From Pyrrhosoma nymphula (taxonomy: Eukaryota; Arthropoda; Insecta; Odonata; Coenagrionidae), in contig OY754335.1 in assembly GCA_963573305.1 (NCBI GenBank), positions 56,069,985 through 56,133,984 on the forward strand: a stretch of DNA of 64,000 nt, given 5' to 3'. The position numbers were made by a program, and so were the translations under genes. The notes beneath the pieces are model-generated. The model made no database searches, was not told where the DNA came from, and saw only the letters and a program-made list of their open reading frames with translations. The stretch's first letter is position 1. Each line of letters opens with the position of its first letter. Below, one piece after another: positions 1 to 12,605 of this stretch.

Positions 1-1025
1 CTCCAGAAAAAAAACATTCATAAATTGAGTTGTCAAGAAAAGAAATCAATTGGATACTAAATATGTTTCTTGATTCGGCCTATTGAACAATGAGTGAAGG
101 TTAATGAAGGGAATGAATTTAATAATTATTTATTGGAGTGCTGAAGCAGATTTAGATTCCACAAGAACCGGAAAAACTCCCTTTTCGGAGAGGAAAATTT
201 GAAAACTTTTATTTATTTATAAAACGCTTATTGGCGCTTCCATGGAATTCCTCCGTTAAAAAATGCACACACCTGCAGTGGAATGGTTGAGGGATTATTA
301 TGCTTCCATTCAGAGCGAGACTAAACCTACTGCAGGAATAACTCAAACGGGTCCCCTTTTGATTTCCACCTTTTCACATTCATGAACTATTCCCTCCGCT
401 TCTCCCCGCAAGTTAGAAAATGCCGTAAAAAACACCGCCTCTTCCACCCGAAGGCAAAGAGGCGTGCGTTATGCGTACTACCGTCAACAAACCGAGCTAT
501 TCTTCAAAACCTCCATGGTTTCCTTCCGGTCCCTCTCTCTCACACAAACACATAAGATTCCCCTCCCCGCAGAGCAAAAGCGCTTTCATCAGACGAGCAG
601 CAAGGCCTGCCAACTGCAAAGGTTTTCTCCTATCTCTTTTGTGAATTAGCCTTTTACGTGCGCACGACGACGGTTCTCCTCGCAAAACAACTTTTAGTGT
701 TTTCGGTCCCAAAATATATTTCGCCTCATCTTATCCGGAGGTGCATTTCGTTTTTCGAAGACCCTGGGTACTATAGATAAATTCTGCTAATTCACCTGAC
801 TTCGAGATGAACGTACAGAGCTAATGTCCCTCCATGTCAGTCAACGATCGTTTGATTTTAAAGTTGACAAAATAATTTACTGTACATTTAAAATCTGTAA
901 GATGCATAAGGAGGAATCATGAGTAAATCAAGAATTAGCGCGCACTGTCTTATCTGGACTTTTTTATATGAAGCCAAGCGAATCACTCAAAAAAGTATTT
1001 TGGTAATCTTACACCAACTTAATGA
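1..1025. other. Non-coding stretch, no recognised feature
   Basis: AT-rich DNA with short overlapping frames on both strands near 464-712 that have no recognisable motif. I see no tRNA, repeat or splice-flanked exon here. Confidence 0.5.
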
Positions 1026-1178
1026 CACAACAACCTAATAGAAGCTTTTCTGATACCACTCTCTGACCTCTCCCTTCCCTTCTTATCCAAATCTTCTCCC
1101 TTTTCATGACAGCCGTCGTAACACTCCCTGCTACACGCCTATGCGGTGGTTCGCAGTGTAGTATGTAGATGTAGATCC
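1026..1178 (+). mobile_element. LINE 3' end with GATGTA tail (truncated non-LTR retrotransposon)
   Basis: A GC-richer segment ends in GTAGTATGTAGATGTAGAT, a short hexamer-type tail of the kind found at the 3' ends of many arthropod non-LTR retrotransposons. The segment matches, in reverse complement, the block at 42921-43045. Both share the tail, a purine-poor stretch ending in a GTTACGAC/GTTAGGAC block, and a run of GGGAAAGGGAGAGG-type sequence (CCTCTCCCTTCCC here). Two copies in opposite orientation with the tail at the same end make an interspersed element likely. No coding part is left here. The assignment to a jockey/CR1-like LINE is inference. Confidence 0.5.
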
Positions 1179-2688
1179 CTTGCATGAAGTGTAGTGCGCT
1201 TTCGAATAAATAGAACTTCTTTTAACCTTTCGATAGGATAAAATTGCGCTGTTAAATAGGTCGAATCCAAAAACACATTGAAGCTACAACTGACAATATT
1301 TCCATGTAACATAGAAAAATATTTTAGAATTTCCCGAGTTATTTATCAAAAACTTGAAGTTTTCTCATCAAAATCACCGGTTGTCATTTCAGGGTCATAT
1401 TTAGAGTAGTACGAAGATATTGGCTCAAGCTGCGAAGACGTAAAATAGCATTATAAACCCGGCAAATGTCTTCAAAGAATACGTATTGAGAAGATAAAAC
1501 TTTCCTCATCCAAATTGCATGTTAAGGCGCAGTAACGTGCGAAAAACATATTTATGAACGCTTAAGTATTTTAATGTTTGATGAATGTTGCTCCGTACCT
1601 GAGGATAAGCTTTAAAACTGAATGAAATCCTTGACATAATGGCAAGCGATCATTTTTACGAGTCAAATTACTTGCACTGACGGAAACAGGAAAGAAATGA
1701 TAAAAATTGGAGCAAGCCGAATGACGTATTCAAAACAAAATACAAGCTCGAAAATACAGAAAAAAGACTTGAATCCACTAGAAGGGTCCGCAAAGTCCGC
1801 AGAGACAAGAAGATTGATCGGAACGGGGGACACACCGCTTGGGCCATTTCATAATGCTAATGCCTTCCATCAAATAACACTGGCTTCAGCCACTCTTCCT
1901 CCTTTTTTCGTATAAAGGGATTAAAAAAAAGTCCCAAAAGACCCGATGCCATTAAAGAAACAGCTGGGAACGTGAGCCGGGAGAAAACGGATGGTCGCAT
2001 GCATATTCAATTCTTCTCGCGTTACCTCGGCGAACGTGAGCCTCCGCAGAGCGCGGAAAATGAAGAAATGTTAGTGCAAGGAAGGTGAGCGCTTGAGTCG
2101 TATGTTACTTCGCGCCAGGTGAAGGGGCTAAAACAAGGGTGAGTAGAAGTCAGCTGAGAAACGTGGGACGTGGGAAAGTGGGGAAAAAAGGGTTTGGAAA
2201 AGGAATGAGACAATACGTTAGATGTGATGTGACGGACTAAGCTGTGTTTTCATGCATTCGTTTTATTATTAACCTCTTCTAAAATTTTAAGCACTAAGGA
2301 GTAAAAATAATGGAGATATATAGACGAAGGAAAACTTTGGGGGCGGTGGTAAGATTTCCTCGCCTGCTAATCCCTGGACTGTGAAATCGATACTCACCTA
2401 GAAGGGTTTCTCTACATTTACTGTTTTCTAGAGTTCTCTTAGGGAAGAGGATAGGTATCACCTACCTATGCCCGCGCGGTATTGCCGAAAATATTCTTGT
2501 TCCTGAAGAAAAAAGGCGATATTATCAGGAAGATAATTAAAAGCCTCTTATCTTCACAGAAAAATACTATAAAACTTTCAGTTACGTTATAAAAATGGAG
2601 AAGTTTATTTCTTCTGAATTTCACATGCTTAACTACTGGATATCGCTTCGAACCTAATGTGTAAAATAACGTCACTAATCTATAGTAT
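1179..2688. other. Non-coding stretch, no recognised feature
   Basis: AT-rich with stop codons in all frames. A short frame at 1697-1915 has no conserved motif and no splice-like flanks. Nothing else stands out. Confidence 0.5.
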
Positions 2689-3136
2689 AAGATGTTTCCG
2701 AAATTTATTAGGAAGCGTGAGGCAACAGCATACAGCAAACCCAGGAGAATGACCCGAAAATCAAGACCATCCTGGGATGTCGTCGGTGCCAAAGGTCCTA
2801 AAGCAGAATGACCTGTTAACGATATTCCCAATCCTAATTCACGCGGGTTAAAATGGTAGTAAAACATTCATAAATCTTATTCGGAATTATTAACTATACT
2901 TATTTTATTTATTATATACTGCTAAAAATTATTTCGGAAACATCCAATAAGATATATCCGAAATTTATGACGAAGTTTGAGGCAACAACATACTGCAAAC
3001 GCAGGGGAATGACCCGAAAATTGAGAACATTCTGAGAAAGCGCCGCTGCCAAAGATAGTAAAACATAATGACCTCGTATGATAGTTTCAATCCTGATTCA
3101 CGCAGGTAAAAGTTATAGAAAACATCCACAAATCAT
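2689..3136 (+). repeat. Diverged tandem duplication, two ~190-bp units
   Basis: Unit 1 (about 2689-2880) and unit 2 (about 2949-3136) lie 260 bases apart in direct orientation. Shared blocks in order are TCCGAAATTTAT, GAGGCAACA-CATAC-GCAAAC, AATGACCCGAAAAT, GCCAAAG, AATGACCT, CAATCCT-ATTCACGC and AAACATYCAYAAATC. The divergence suggests an old duplication or two adjacent copies of one dispersed repeat. No coding potential is conserved between the units. Confidence 0.75.
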
Positions 3137-6100
3137 CGATATAGATTGAATGCACACTTACCCGGTTTTATAATGTGTACTTAACTCTTACCGTCTAGAT
3201 GATGTGGTCTAAACGTCCACGTGTAGTAAACCACGAGTTTGGGTTATGTAAATTACATTCGACTAATGATTAGATGTCACCAAAATTATCGCAGAGAGAT
3301 TTCACCCACGTAAGTTATTAAAACAAGAAAATGTTAATTCATAGATCATAAAACTGTACTTTGAAGTAGGTATCAGAATGTGTGATAATTTGCCACAATT
3401 GACGAAGTAGTTTTCGTAATAACCAATCCCATGTTTTGATACTTTTTTCAGGGAGGAAAATGTCTAAGAAATTGACTGTCGCTGATGGCGGAATTACAAG
3501 TGCCTTCAATAATTGCTTTAGAGCGCAAATAAATTGGCAAACTGGGCAATAAAAATTAACTGATCGGTTATGAACACTGATAATTGACGGCGGAAGATGG
3601 TATTCAAGAAGGAAGAGCTTTGAACTAGTGAATAGATCTCTCTGTTTTAAATTAGAGATACCACAATCAGCGCAAGGAAATGAGCTGATTTCCCTACTCT
3701 GATGTTTGAATTTCACTTACGTTTAGCATTTCATGAACTCATCACGGCTAAAACAGACCTTTCGGATGCAAGACGGTGGTTTTGTTCGGTAATAAGCAGT
3801 TTGGAAGACAGCAATGTGTCAATTACTTACTTGAATTTGTAACTTTACATCGCTCAAAAAAGGATAAGAAGAATTAAACCATCAACCTAAGTTTAAGCAG
3901 TGAAAAATACGAGACACATTATGCTGCACTCTCAGGAAGAAAGGTCAAGTTTTTCGATTTTACTGTGAGTTAAGGAAATATTTTAAAAACCTACTACGAT
4001 TTCCTATAGCAAAGCACCCGATCGGCAATGATTTGTTCCCATCGACACGAAGCCATATTCAGTAAAAATGGCTCACTCAATCGAAGCTAATGGCAGCTTT
4101 TTTCTCTGACTACTTACGCAATGGAAACGAGGAAAACATTCGGAAGATTAAAGCCACCGAAGAAAGTCAAAAGGCCACGCAAGTCGTGAGATCATTCCGT
4201 CAATTCACTCACTTATTTTTATCGTCTGAGCGACAAAGTTTTTAAATACCCACTTTTCTAAGCGCCACGGAGATATATAGCGTGCTCCAGGCTAGCGTGT
4301 CAGGTCAGCCACGAAACGAAATCACTCATTAGGGAGCTTATCTTACCATTTCTCAGAATGGGTCGTCAAACCACTGGTCATATCTACTTCCTTGTTGCCC
4401 TCTTTAAACAGTCACAGATCGCTTACATCTTGAGAAATGGCCACCCTCTCTTACATCTTAAATTAGACTTAATTGCCTGAAGTGGCGTTGATTGCCCAAG
4501 TGAAGTTAATACTGGACTACAAGAGTCAAGACTCATCTGGGAATGAGACCTTTTCACAAGAACGCCATTGACACTGAAGACAGTTTTTCTTCTTCTTCTT
4601 ACTCATTTCGGCCAACTTTGGACCACGCTATTTTAAATCAGCATTTTCCATCCCTGATCTTCGTCCAATACTCCTTCATTCTGTCACTACGCTCAGTTCA
4701 TGGTGTTTGGGTCCTAGTTTTCTCTCCGGAAAACCCTTGACGCCCTCAATTCTGGATTAGAAGGCTTTTCTTATACACACATCTGTTTCCTGCACTCCAA
4801 TTTCCTGCGTGTTTCTTTGTACCTTCTGAAACCAGCGTGCATTGCTTTTCCTTTTCCCGAAGAATTTTGATATTTTATTAGTTAATCTTCCCAGGGCCAC
4901 TCGGTCAGTGAGTCATTTCCTGTGTAAATCTCTAATAAGGCCGGAGGTGCTATGATTCCTATGGGAGCTGGAAAATTAAATTAGTGCTATGTTACCTAAA
5001 GGAGAAAGAAATGCCACATTAAATGCTGAATACAATTAATCGATATTGATAATTACAGGCGTTGTATTTCACTCACACCAATTACAATGAAGCAATTTAC
5101 ACCATTTAACGAAAGTGGTATTTTACTACGTCACTGGGGGGTGAGCACGGATAGCCTACGTTCGGCAACACCGTTATCCATAAGGCCCATGCTGTCAACT
5201 ACACGTGGAACGCGCTATACGAAAATTATCTTCTACCTCCTTCCTTAAATCTCATGTCATAAGCCTAATAACCACGTAAAGACAATAATTCCATTCTCAA
5301 CCACATTCCAACTACACGTATTAGTAGTAGCATGTCCACTTGTGATAACAATGTAATAAAAACAACTGCTACAAGGATACGAATAAGTATAGTAATGGAA
5401 GTTAAACTGAAAGGAATTCAAGAAAACCTATGCCTAGAAAGAATTCATTCAAGAAACCTAAAAAGAATTCATCGCGCATTGCCCAAGGATACAATAGCTT
5501 ATTCCCATTTATAGCTTCTTCCGCGAACCATCTGGAGCGGTCAAACTTCCTCATTTAGCTTTCAAATTCCTAAGATGTCCATTACCTACCTTGACAGTAG
5601 TAGCGCATCGCCTTATCTGAGAAAAATACTAATATTATGAGACCACTTCTTAATATTATCCCTAGACACCTTTTCAACCATTAGGCATGATCTATCGGCT
5701 ATCTATTTCTATTCTATCGGCTAATAGACAAAACAATTAAATTTCGTTAGCTGCTTTTTTGAGACCTTATTGAAAACATTAATTCATCCATTGCCAACTT
5801 TTCGATTTATTAAGAGGAATTTTTGATATTATTCTTCAGAGGAACTAAAAAAAATTAAAATCGTACTCGATAAGCTGATGGGACATGAATTACGAGCAGG
5901 ACTTGCTGCAAAATGGAACGGGTTACGTGAACGCCAGTTTTTTTTAAACATACCAAGGATACCCCCTGAAGAAGATTTAAAAAAATAAACCTAAACTTTG
6001 GCAATAGGCATAAAAGTGTTTTGGATAAATTAACCATGAATTGAAGTCTCAAATCCATGAAATTGATTTATAAATTGGAGTCTCAAAAACTACGGAGAAA

Positions 6101-6299
6101 GGAAACCAAAGAAAACTGATTTTTTTAGAGGATTAAAATTTTCTTCTTCACAAGGAATGACGGAGGAAGTGAAGCGCAGATGAAACATTCACACCTCCCG
6201 TTAAAAATCATTTCATTCATTCCCACTTTAAAGAGTTTTCCACAGTCTGAGAGGTTTTCTTTTCTTTTTTTATTTCCTTAAAAGAAATTAACCTCTTCA
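3137..6299. other. Non-coding stretch with one small local duplication
   Basis: AT-rich, without convincing coding frames. A short direct duplication built on GAATTCA...AAGAAACCTA units spans about 5411-5475. Around 3270-3310 the string CACCAAAATTATCGCAGAGA resembles part of the tandem unit at 35738-36545, perhaps a degraded relic. Confidence 0.45.
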
Positions 6300-6540
6300 A
6301 AAGTCTTCAACTTCAACTTGAGGCGGCGGCAAACCGTCAGAATACCTTCTCCCTCTCCCCTATCCCTCTCCTCTACCCATCCTCCTCCTCAAACTCCACT
6401 CACATCTCGCCACTCGGCACTCCAAACTTGAAACTTTTCCGGCCCATCGCCTCTTCCACTCACAGTAACCTCCCACATCTCCCGCCGCACTACCCCCAGT
6501 CTGTAAACGCCTCGCACGTCACACATCCCAGGAGGGCCAC
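6300..6540 (+). other. Pyrimidine-rich block
   Basis: The + strand is strongly C/T-biased (CTCCCTCTCCCCTATCCCTC and similar) over about 200 bases and GC-richer than its surroundings. It lies just before the minisatellite. Similar C/T blocks recur at 7390, 21280, 28340, 37010, 46870, 52790 and 62370. It has no open frame with a recognisable product. Confidence 0.5.
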
Positions 6541-6879
6541 GCCCTCTATCGCCTGCCGGCAACAGGATTCCTCATCACCCTCAGCATCCAGTCTAGTTCT
6601 CTGAATTTTCTCATTATTGTAGAACCGTTCAGAGTGCTTTTTGAAAAGTAATCCCATATCCAATCTTTGTGCATAATATAAAATATAGATTCAGGCGTGA
6701 AGAAGGTTGAACCGTTCCATGACGATTTAGTGTTTCGCGACTGTCTTTTTGAATGAGATATGCATAATAATGCATGTGTCATAATATTTAACATCGCGAT
6801 TCCTATAGGACCCATCACAAAGTACTGCACACCGCAAGATGACGCACATCACATGGTGCAGTGCTGTCGTAAAAGTCGC

Positions 6880-7390
6880 GCGATATCGCGAAGCGATGCA
6901 TCACTTAGCCCGGCCATATAACCATATAGCCGGCCATATAACTATATTAGCCATATAGTATTTCAAATCTTTGATACATCGCAAATGATCTCACTTCGAG
7001 TTCCCAATATCGCAATATCAAACGCCCCAAGACAAGGCATGCTCTCCGATCCCTCCCCCCTTCCCAGATGGAGAGGGATTTACTACTTCTTTCTCGCAAA
7101 ACGAAAACAGAATATCGCAAGAAGTGCATCTCTTGGTTATGTGACTTCAAATATAGCATTGCGATATATTCAATGTCTCTCATAAACATTGCATCAAATT
7201 CGTCAAATCGCATAATATAGACTTCGATGTACTTATTGCGTGAATACAAAATCGGATTAAATATATCGCAGAAACGTAATATAGATTTCTATATATCGCG
7301 TATATATGAAATTAAATTTCATATACCGCTAAAAGTGTCTAATTGAATGTATTGCATACATAAAAATTCGATGTATCGCAATATGGAATG
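6880..7390. repeat. Degenerate ~30-bp minisatellite built on ATATCGC
   Basis: The string ATCGC or a one-base variant recurs many times. From about 7180 the spacing settles near 30 bases: three successive units that begin GC and end ATATC, ATATC and ATACC are each exactly 30 bases (roughly 7228-7328). Units of 26 and 28 bases flank them. Earlier members (TACATCGCAAATG, CAATATCGCAATATC, GAATATCGCAAG) are less regular and are interrupted by a C-rich insert at 7030-7080. The unit is A/T-rich apart from the CGC, and partly palindromic ATAT strings give shadow frames on both strands. Confidence 0.6.
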
Positions 7391-7640
7391 TTTCTACTCC
7401 GGGAATCTCCTCGGATCTCTTTACCTCTCCCAGATACTGAGGAATTTCCTATTTCTCCCTCCCGCCAACTCCAAACCCCACTCTCATTAACCGTCTCGTG
7501 GGGAGCGGGGGGGCTCCAGACGAAGGCGCCGTGCCCCGCAAGCGCCTCCCCCTCCCCAATCCACCCGCTGCCACCCCTTCCATCTCCCCATCCATCTGTC
7601 TCCCGGCTGGATTCTTCCGCTCCAAACTATCCCGAGAGTC
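7391..7640 (+). other. Pyrimidine-rich block downstream of the minisatellite
   Basis: C/T-rich on the + strand with several CTCCC strings, followed by a purine-rich stretch (7641-7760). The overlapping frames at 7388-7702 and 7487-7843 are low-complexity translations of this composition and are not taken as genes. Confidence 0.4.
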
Positions 7641-9728
7641 GTCATCGCTCTAAGATTAAGAGAGAAAAGAGAAGAGGAAGAAAAGAAAACTCTCCCGGAT
7701 GAAACGGACGTAGGCGCGCGGAAAAAATCGTCGCTTGGGATTGAAGTGGGGAGAATGAACGAGCGGGGTGATGGAAGTTTGAAAAAAAAAGGATAAGGCA
7801 CCACCCGTAACCCTTGATGATCAAAGGGCTTCATCGGAGGCAAAGCAACGAGAGTAATTAGGAGAAGATTAATCTAATGGAAGGCTTATATGTCTAAAAT
7901 TCGCGCTTCGTCTGCGCCTGCATATATCGTGCGAAGCCGCCAAAGGAGTACTCAGGCGATCTAGCGGGCTCATAATGCAAAGAGCTTTTGGTAAGAGGGG
8001 GTCTTCCCTCTATGCAATTATATCCGAGAAATGTTAAAGGCAACGCCAGTTATTGATTAGGTAAACCAAATAGTTTTTATAGCGTCTAACCAAATTTATT
8101 CGTTATGCAATCGGTTAGCTAAGATTTTCAGTACTTTCATTGATTATTATTGTTCCAAGATAAATTACTGTAACAACAAGAAAAAAGTTAAACTTTTAGG
8201 ATCGATTTACTCATCATTGGAATATGCAGTATCAATTTTTATCTGTAAACAAGAGCAACTCCCTCATTTGACAACAAACTAAAACTATGCGATAGATTAA
8301 ACTAAATGCTGCATAATTAAGAATATACGGAAAATTAACTCAATATTTCAAAAAACTGAGGTTCTATAATGCAAAAATATTGACTCTTTCGAACCGAACT
8401 CTGATAGAAAATCCTGAATAGATAATATGATTTCATCAAAGACCTTCAACTCATATAAGAGAACAAAAAATGTAAAATCGAATCGTTTTACTTAAACATT
8501 ATTCTTAGCTGCCTGATACATAATGCCCATGGCAAGTTATCAAATTCTTATACGTAATAGAGGTTTAAAAATCCGAGGAAACTCATTAAAATATAATTGT
8601 TTAAGACAAAGCACAAACAAACCTTTCGTCAAAAGAGACAACAATGAGAATTTCTTCGGTGATATAGCTGCACCGAATTTTCACCCCGGCTAATGAGGAA
8701 AAGCAGAATCACAAAAATGATAACAGATATTAACTATGCGTCTATGTCATCAGAAACCATTGTAAAGAATTGTTCGATTTCATGGTCAATTCTGACATTT
8801 TGCGGCCATGAGACCTCGTACAAGGAACGCTAATGTACCAATCACTTCTTTGAAAAGTGGAAAAGCGAAGAATAAAATTTCATATTTCTTTACCTCGGTT
8901 CTAGAAATCACTACGAATCATAAAAAAGCATTCGTACTATTGAGAAACGACTTCCCAGCTGGTGTTTCCTGTATACATGGTGTCCTTGATAAAGCTTGAA
9001 AAAAGATAATAATGCTTTCCTGCTTTTTTACTCATTCTTCGGAGAGGAATGATATTCCTCTCCAGGTGCTAATGACGCAGCTCAGCTTTCAATTGCTAAT
9101 TGAGGTGAGAATTCGAGAGCCGTGATACTCTGAAACAGCTTTCTCATCGCTACATTTAACGGTGAAAAACAGTAATTTATCGGTATAAATTAATTTAAAA
9201 CGCAAGATTGAGAATGAAAATAAACAATATTACCCTCCATGAAAAGTTTAAATGGTTTGAAAAGTACCTAAAAAATCGCACAACACTACTTAATGCAATG
9301 GCGTAGCAGAGTAGTTATATTTTTGTTTGAATATGAAATTTATGGAGCTTCAACAATTCAAGTCGTAAAGTAATCGTCAGACTTTGAAATATATCCTCCG
9401 AGAAATAGGTTGGGGTTTGAATGATCATGCGTTAGATAATACTCCATTTAAAAATGTATAATACTATCAATGTTTTATCCATGATTAACATTGATTCTGG
9501 AAGAAAATAACAAATTGACCAGAGGAAGTAAAATCTGATTTTTTGTGAAAAATGACCAACTCAATGAGACGTTAGTGCAAAACCTTCCCATATAAGTTAA
9601 TTATTCTATTTTTCTTGTATTTAAATAAACCTTTATGATACCACGACAACCTCTTAACTAGTACCTCTACTTTCGTCATTATATATGCAAAACTGATCTT
9701 CTGATAAATGATCTATAGCCATAACTGA
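7641..9728. other. Non-coding AT-rich stretch
   Basis: After a purine-rich start, the region from about 7860 is strongly AT-rich with stops in every frame. I recognise no repeat, RNA gene or exon. Confidence 0.5.
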
Positions 9729-9800
9729 TTGCATATCCCGATGGCTTCAGCAATCCCTTTTCTTATTCTGTCACATTGGTATATCTCTTCTCTTCTACAG

Positions 9801-10058
9801 GCTATCATTAGCTCCAATCCAGAGCCAGACGGAATTCTTCGAACTTATCCAACCCTATACAACACACCTGAAGAGCCCTCTTTCGGAGAAAGCCAAGGAG
9901 AGTCGGCATCACGTTTTCTTCGCGAAAGACATCGCCGCGTCTCAAGCAAGACGGCACCTAAACAGAGATGGAAAAGCGCAATAGATGTACGATTGGGAAA
10001 TTTTGCAGAAATACGTGATAAAATGCTACCAACGGGGGTGAAGCCTCCCAAACTTTGA
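9801..10058 (+). CDS. Candidate 3'-terminal coding exon, unknown protein (85 residues)
   Basis: A pyrimidine tract, TATCTCTTCTCTTCTACAG, ends at an AG at 9799-9800 and makes a strong-looking 3' splice site. From 9801 the frame stays open for 85 codons to TGA at 10056-10058. Base composition is much less AT-biased than the surrounding kilobases, and codon use is varied. The protein is hydrophilic: proline and glutamate near the start, a basic middle (residues about 43-62, with RFLRERHRR and KQRWK), and an ending in LPTGVKPPKL. AATAAA lies at 10278-10283, about 220 bases after the stop, suitable for polyadenylation. I recognise no domain. The frame also continues upstream of the AG to an ATG at 9729, but that part overlaps the pyrimidine tract. 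It could instead be a fragment of an old mobile element. No partner exon was found. Confidence 0.35.
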   Translation, partial: AIISSNPEPDGILRTYPTLYNTPEEPSFGESQGESASRFLRERHRRVSSKTAPKQRWKSAIDVRLGNFAEIRDKMLPTGVKPPKL

Positions 10059-12295
10059 TCTTTGCAGGTTTAATATTCATTCCCGCGATTCTCTCACACA
10101 GTGAACTCCTAAACAGATACATACTAAACTTTCCATCGGTCCTAAGCACCTTTTGATTTTTTAGATATAATCTATAAATTAACGTGTTTAAGTAACTTTC
10201 AAATAATTTGACGCATTTTAACTTAAAGATTATGTAACTACTAAGCATTTTATGATTATCATACGAGAACACTATAAAATAAATAACATTGATATTTATT
10301 GTGAGCATAATTTAGTATCCAGCTATCCACATTTTAATTTTGTTTTTAAGACCGGTTTTAATACGTCTGGTTAACCGAAAGATGAAGTAGCCTTTACGTT
10401 GACATGATTTTGAATGAAAGTTAATTTCTGTATGCTACGTCAGACTGTCGGTTAATATACGTGAGAACTATCGATGAGACATTTTAGCATTAGTTTTCTT
10501 ACCGAGATAAAGCCGGGACTTAGAATGCACATATCAATCTAATGACATAATTGCAAATAAAATAGATCTTTATTAGACATTAAATCAATTAAAAATCATT
10601 GAAAATAAAATTTGTCAATAACAAAACTCATATTTATCTGCGCTTTCCATAGAAAGTGTTATGTTAAAACAAACGGCAGTTAAGGACATTATTAAAGATT
10701 TTTTACGCAAAAAGTAAAAACAATTCTACACAAAATAATCTGGCTGAGCAAGAATTCGATGCTTCAATTTTACTTCCATAATATCTGTTTTCTCAATTTT
10801 TCATCTCATCAGCGCTAAGCACTGTCTAAAGTGCCTAATGAATAAGACATGACTGCACTCAACCAGGCAGATTCCCTTTCGTATCAATTGAAAAAAGTGT
10901 ATAAAAATCCACGTCCAACACAAGCGGTAGGTATTAAAGATCGCGGGAGAAAACCACCATCCACCGCCGTGTTTCTTCCCTAACCCTTTCGTTTTATCAG
11001 GGTCGGGATAACCAACCTGCCGAGCTCTTTTCTTTAAGCCCTTTCCTCGGAAAAAATTCCCTATATGAAAGGATAAAAATAAAAAAAAGCCTGAATATAC
11101 CCCGCTCGGTGACGAAGAATAAGGGGTTTTTGGAACCATTCAGCCCTTCAAAAACCTCCCCGAAAACCATCCTGCGTTCACCCTTTCCCACTTTTGCCAT
11201 CATCCTCGCGGGAGAGAAGAAGCCAGCCCCCTTCGTCAAACACTACGCCCCTTTGAGGGCAGGACACCCGGACGCGAATCCAAAATGAAGATCTGAATAC
11301 TTAATGAGCGAAGTCTTACATAAAGAGGGAGGAAGGGATGGTTGAGTGGTTTTGGGGTAGAGTGAACTGTAGGTAGGGGTTGAGCATTCTTATCTTGCCG
11401 CTCAAACAACCATTCCACCGCCACACACTTAAAATTACGGGATATATATAAATTTAGAATATTTTATCCACTTTCGAGCGTTAATACGAAATTCACGAAG
11501 TACCTACTAAGATTTGGCGTCAGGCATTACAAGTCTTACAAATAAATTTCAAACAAGAAACTCGAACCATTTTGAAGTTCTTCTGCAATGATTTTGAAGT
11601 TCTTCGAGGGTCTGAAGCCTCGAGTTGAACCAAAAAACTTAGAGATTCCGGGTGCAGCAATGTTTCTCCGGGCTGAAGGATTTATATAAATATTTTCGGA
11701 CCACTTTCAGAGGCGAAACAACAAACTGTAAATATTCATACTAAGCAGATATTCCATCAGTAATACAGAATTATCACCGGAGATGCTTATTTAAGCAAAT
11801 AAATCTAGTTTTTAAACGCATTTTTAATGAAAAATGAGATATATTTAACAAAATATTATTTAATTTAGTATATGTTACTATATCATCGGAAAAAGTATTA
11901 TGCTGATGTTTAAATAGTCTTCAATGTATCATGAGAATAGTGGAGGCCTTATTGTACCTCCTTGTGGCACACCCGATGTCACCCTTCCGAGCTAGTATTG
12001 TCTTCCCCGTCTCTACTACGAACAGCACACCCATTTTGCACGGAATGAAGATGAAGGCGGGGCATGGCGTGCGTTGAATAACTACGCTCCCCCACGGACC
12101 CGGAAACGCTTTTGCATTCCGCCTCACCCCCAGAACCAATTAACATCTGATTATTCCGGATCGTGGACACCCTAGCGTATCTGCTCGTGTCCCTCTCTCC
12201 TCGCCGCAAAAAAACAGCAGATAATGTTGGAGAATGGCATCACGTATACGGATATTTTGAGTTCATAGCGATTTAAACGCGAATTTTATGGATAA
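10059..12295. other. Non-coding stretch
   Basis: AT-rich to 10900, then moderately GC-richer between 10920 and 11430, where several short minus-strand frames overlap without motifs. A 15-base direct duplication, ATTTTGAAGTTCTTC, occurs at 11569-11583 and 11591-11605. Confidence 0.4.
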
Positions 12296-12605
12296 AAATG
12301 TTTTTTGGTTGGTTTTCTTTGGGAGGCCATTTGATCCATCGATGACTGGTGCATAGGTTGGTAAGAGGTTAGGATTTCACTGGGGGTGTTGAAGAAGGGG
12401 GGAGAGAAACATGGAGTGGGCATTAACTTACTTTTAACGAAAGATGAAAAGGGGCCCACAGGTTCACGTCCCATCCGAAGGACCATGCACTACGCTGTCA
12501 GTGCTATACACATAGCCATCAAGTAAGAATAGGGACTCCAATAATCTGCCACAGCCGAGATTGAAACCCGAGCCACCAGGGCGTCATAACTACCACACTA
12601 TCACC
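12296..12605 (-). mobile_element. tRNA-derived SINE, copy a
   Basis: Read on the minus strand, the head (near 12605) looks tRNA-like: an A-box-like GTGTGGTAGTTATG, then a B-box-like GGGTTTCAATCTCGGCTGTGG. After about 60 bases come the body blocks CCTTCGGATGGGACGTGAAC, then GGGCCCC-TTTTCATC-TTCGTTAAAAGTAAG, a pyrimidine-rich tail region and CCATCGATGGATCAAATGGC. The same order of blocks recurs at 13893-14467, 33652-33945 and, without the head, at 59558-59725. The family therefore has a tRNA-like 5' end and a unique 3' body. The element encodes no protein and would depend on a LINE for mobility. Confidence 0.75.

Noticed and set aside
2466..2867. 133-codon minus-strand frame with hydrophobic stretches
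   Set aside because: It covers the first unit of the 2689-3136 duplication, and the second unit does not keep the frame.
12540..12600. Possible tRNA gene
   Set aside because: A and B boxes are recognisable, but acceptor and anticodon stems do not pair, and the SINE body follows it.
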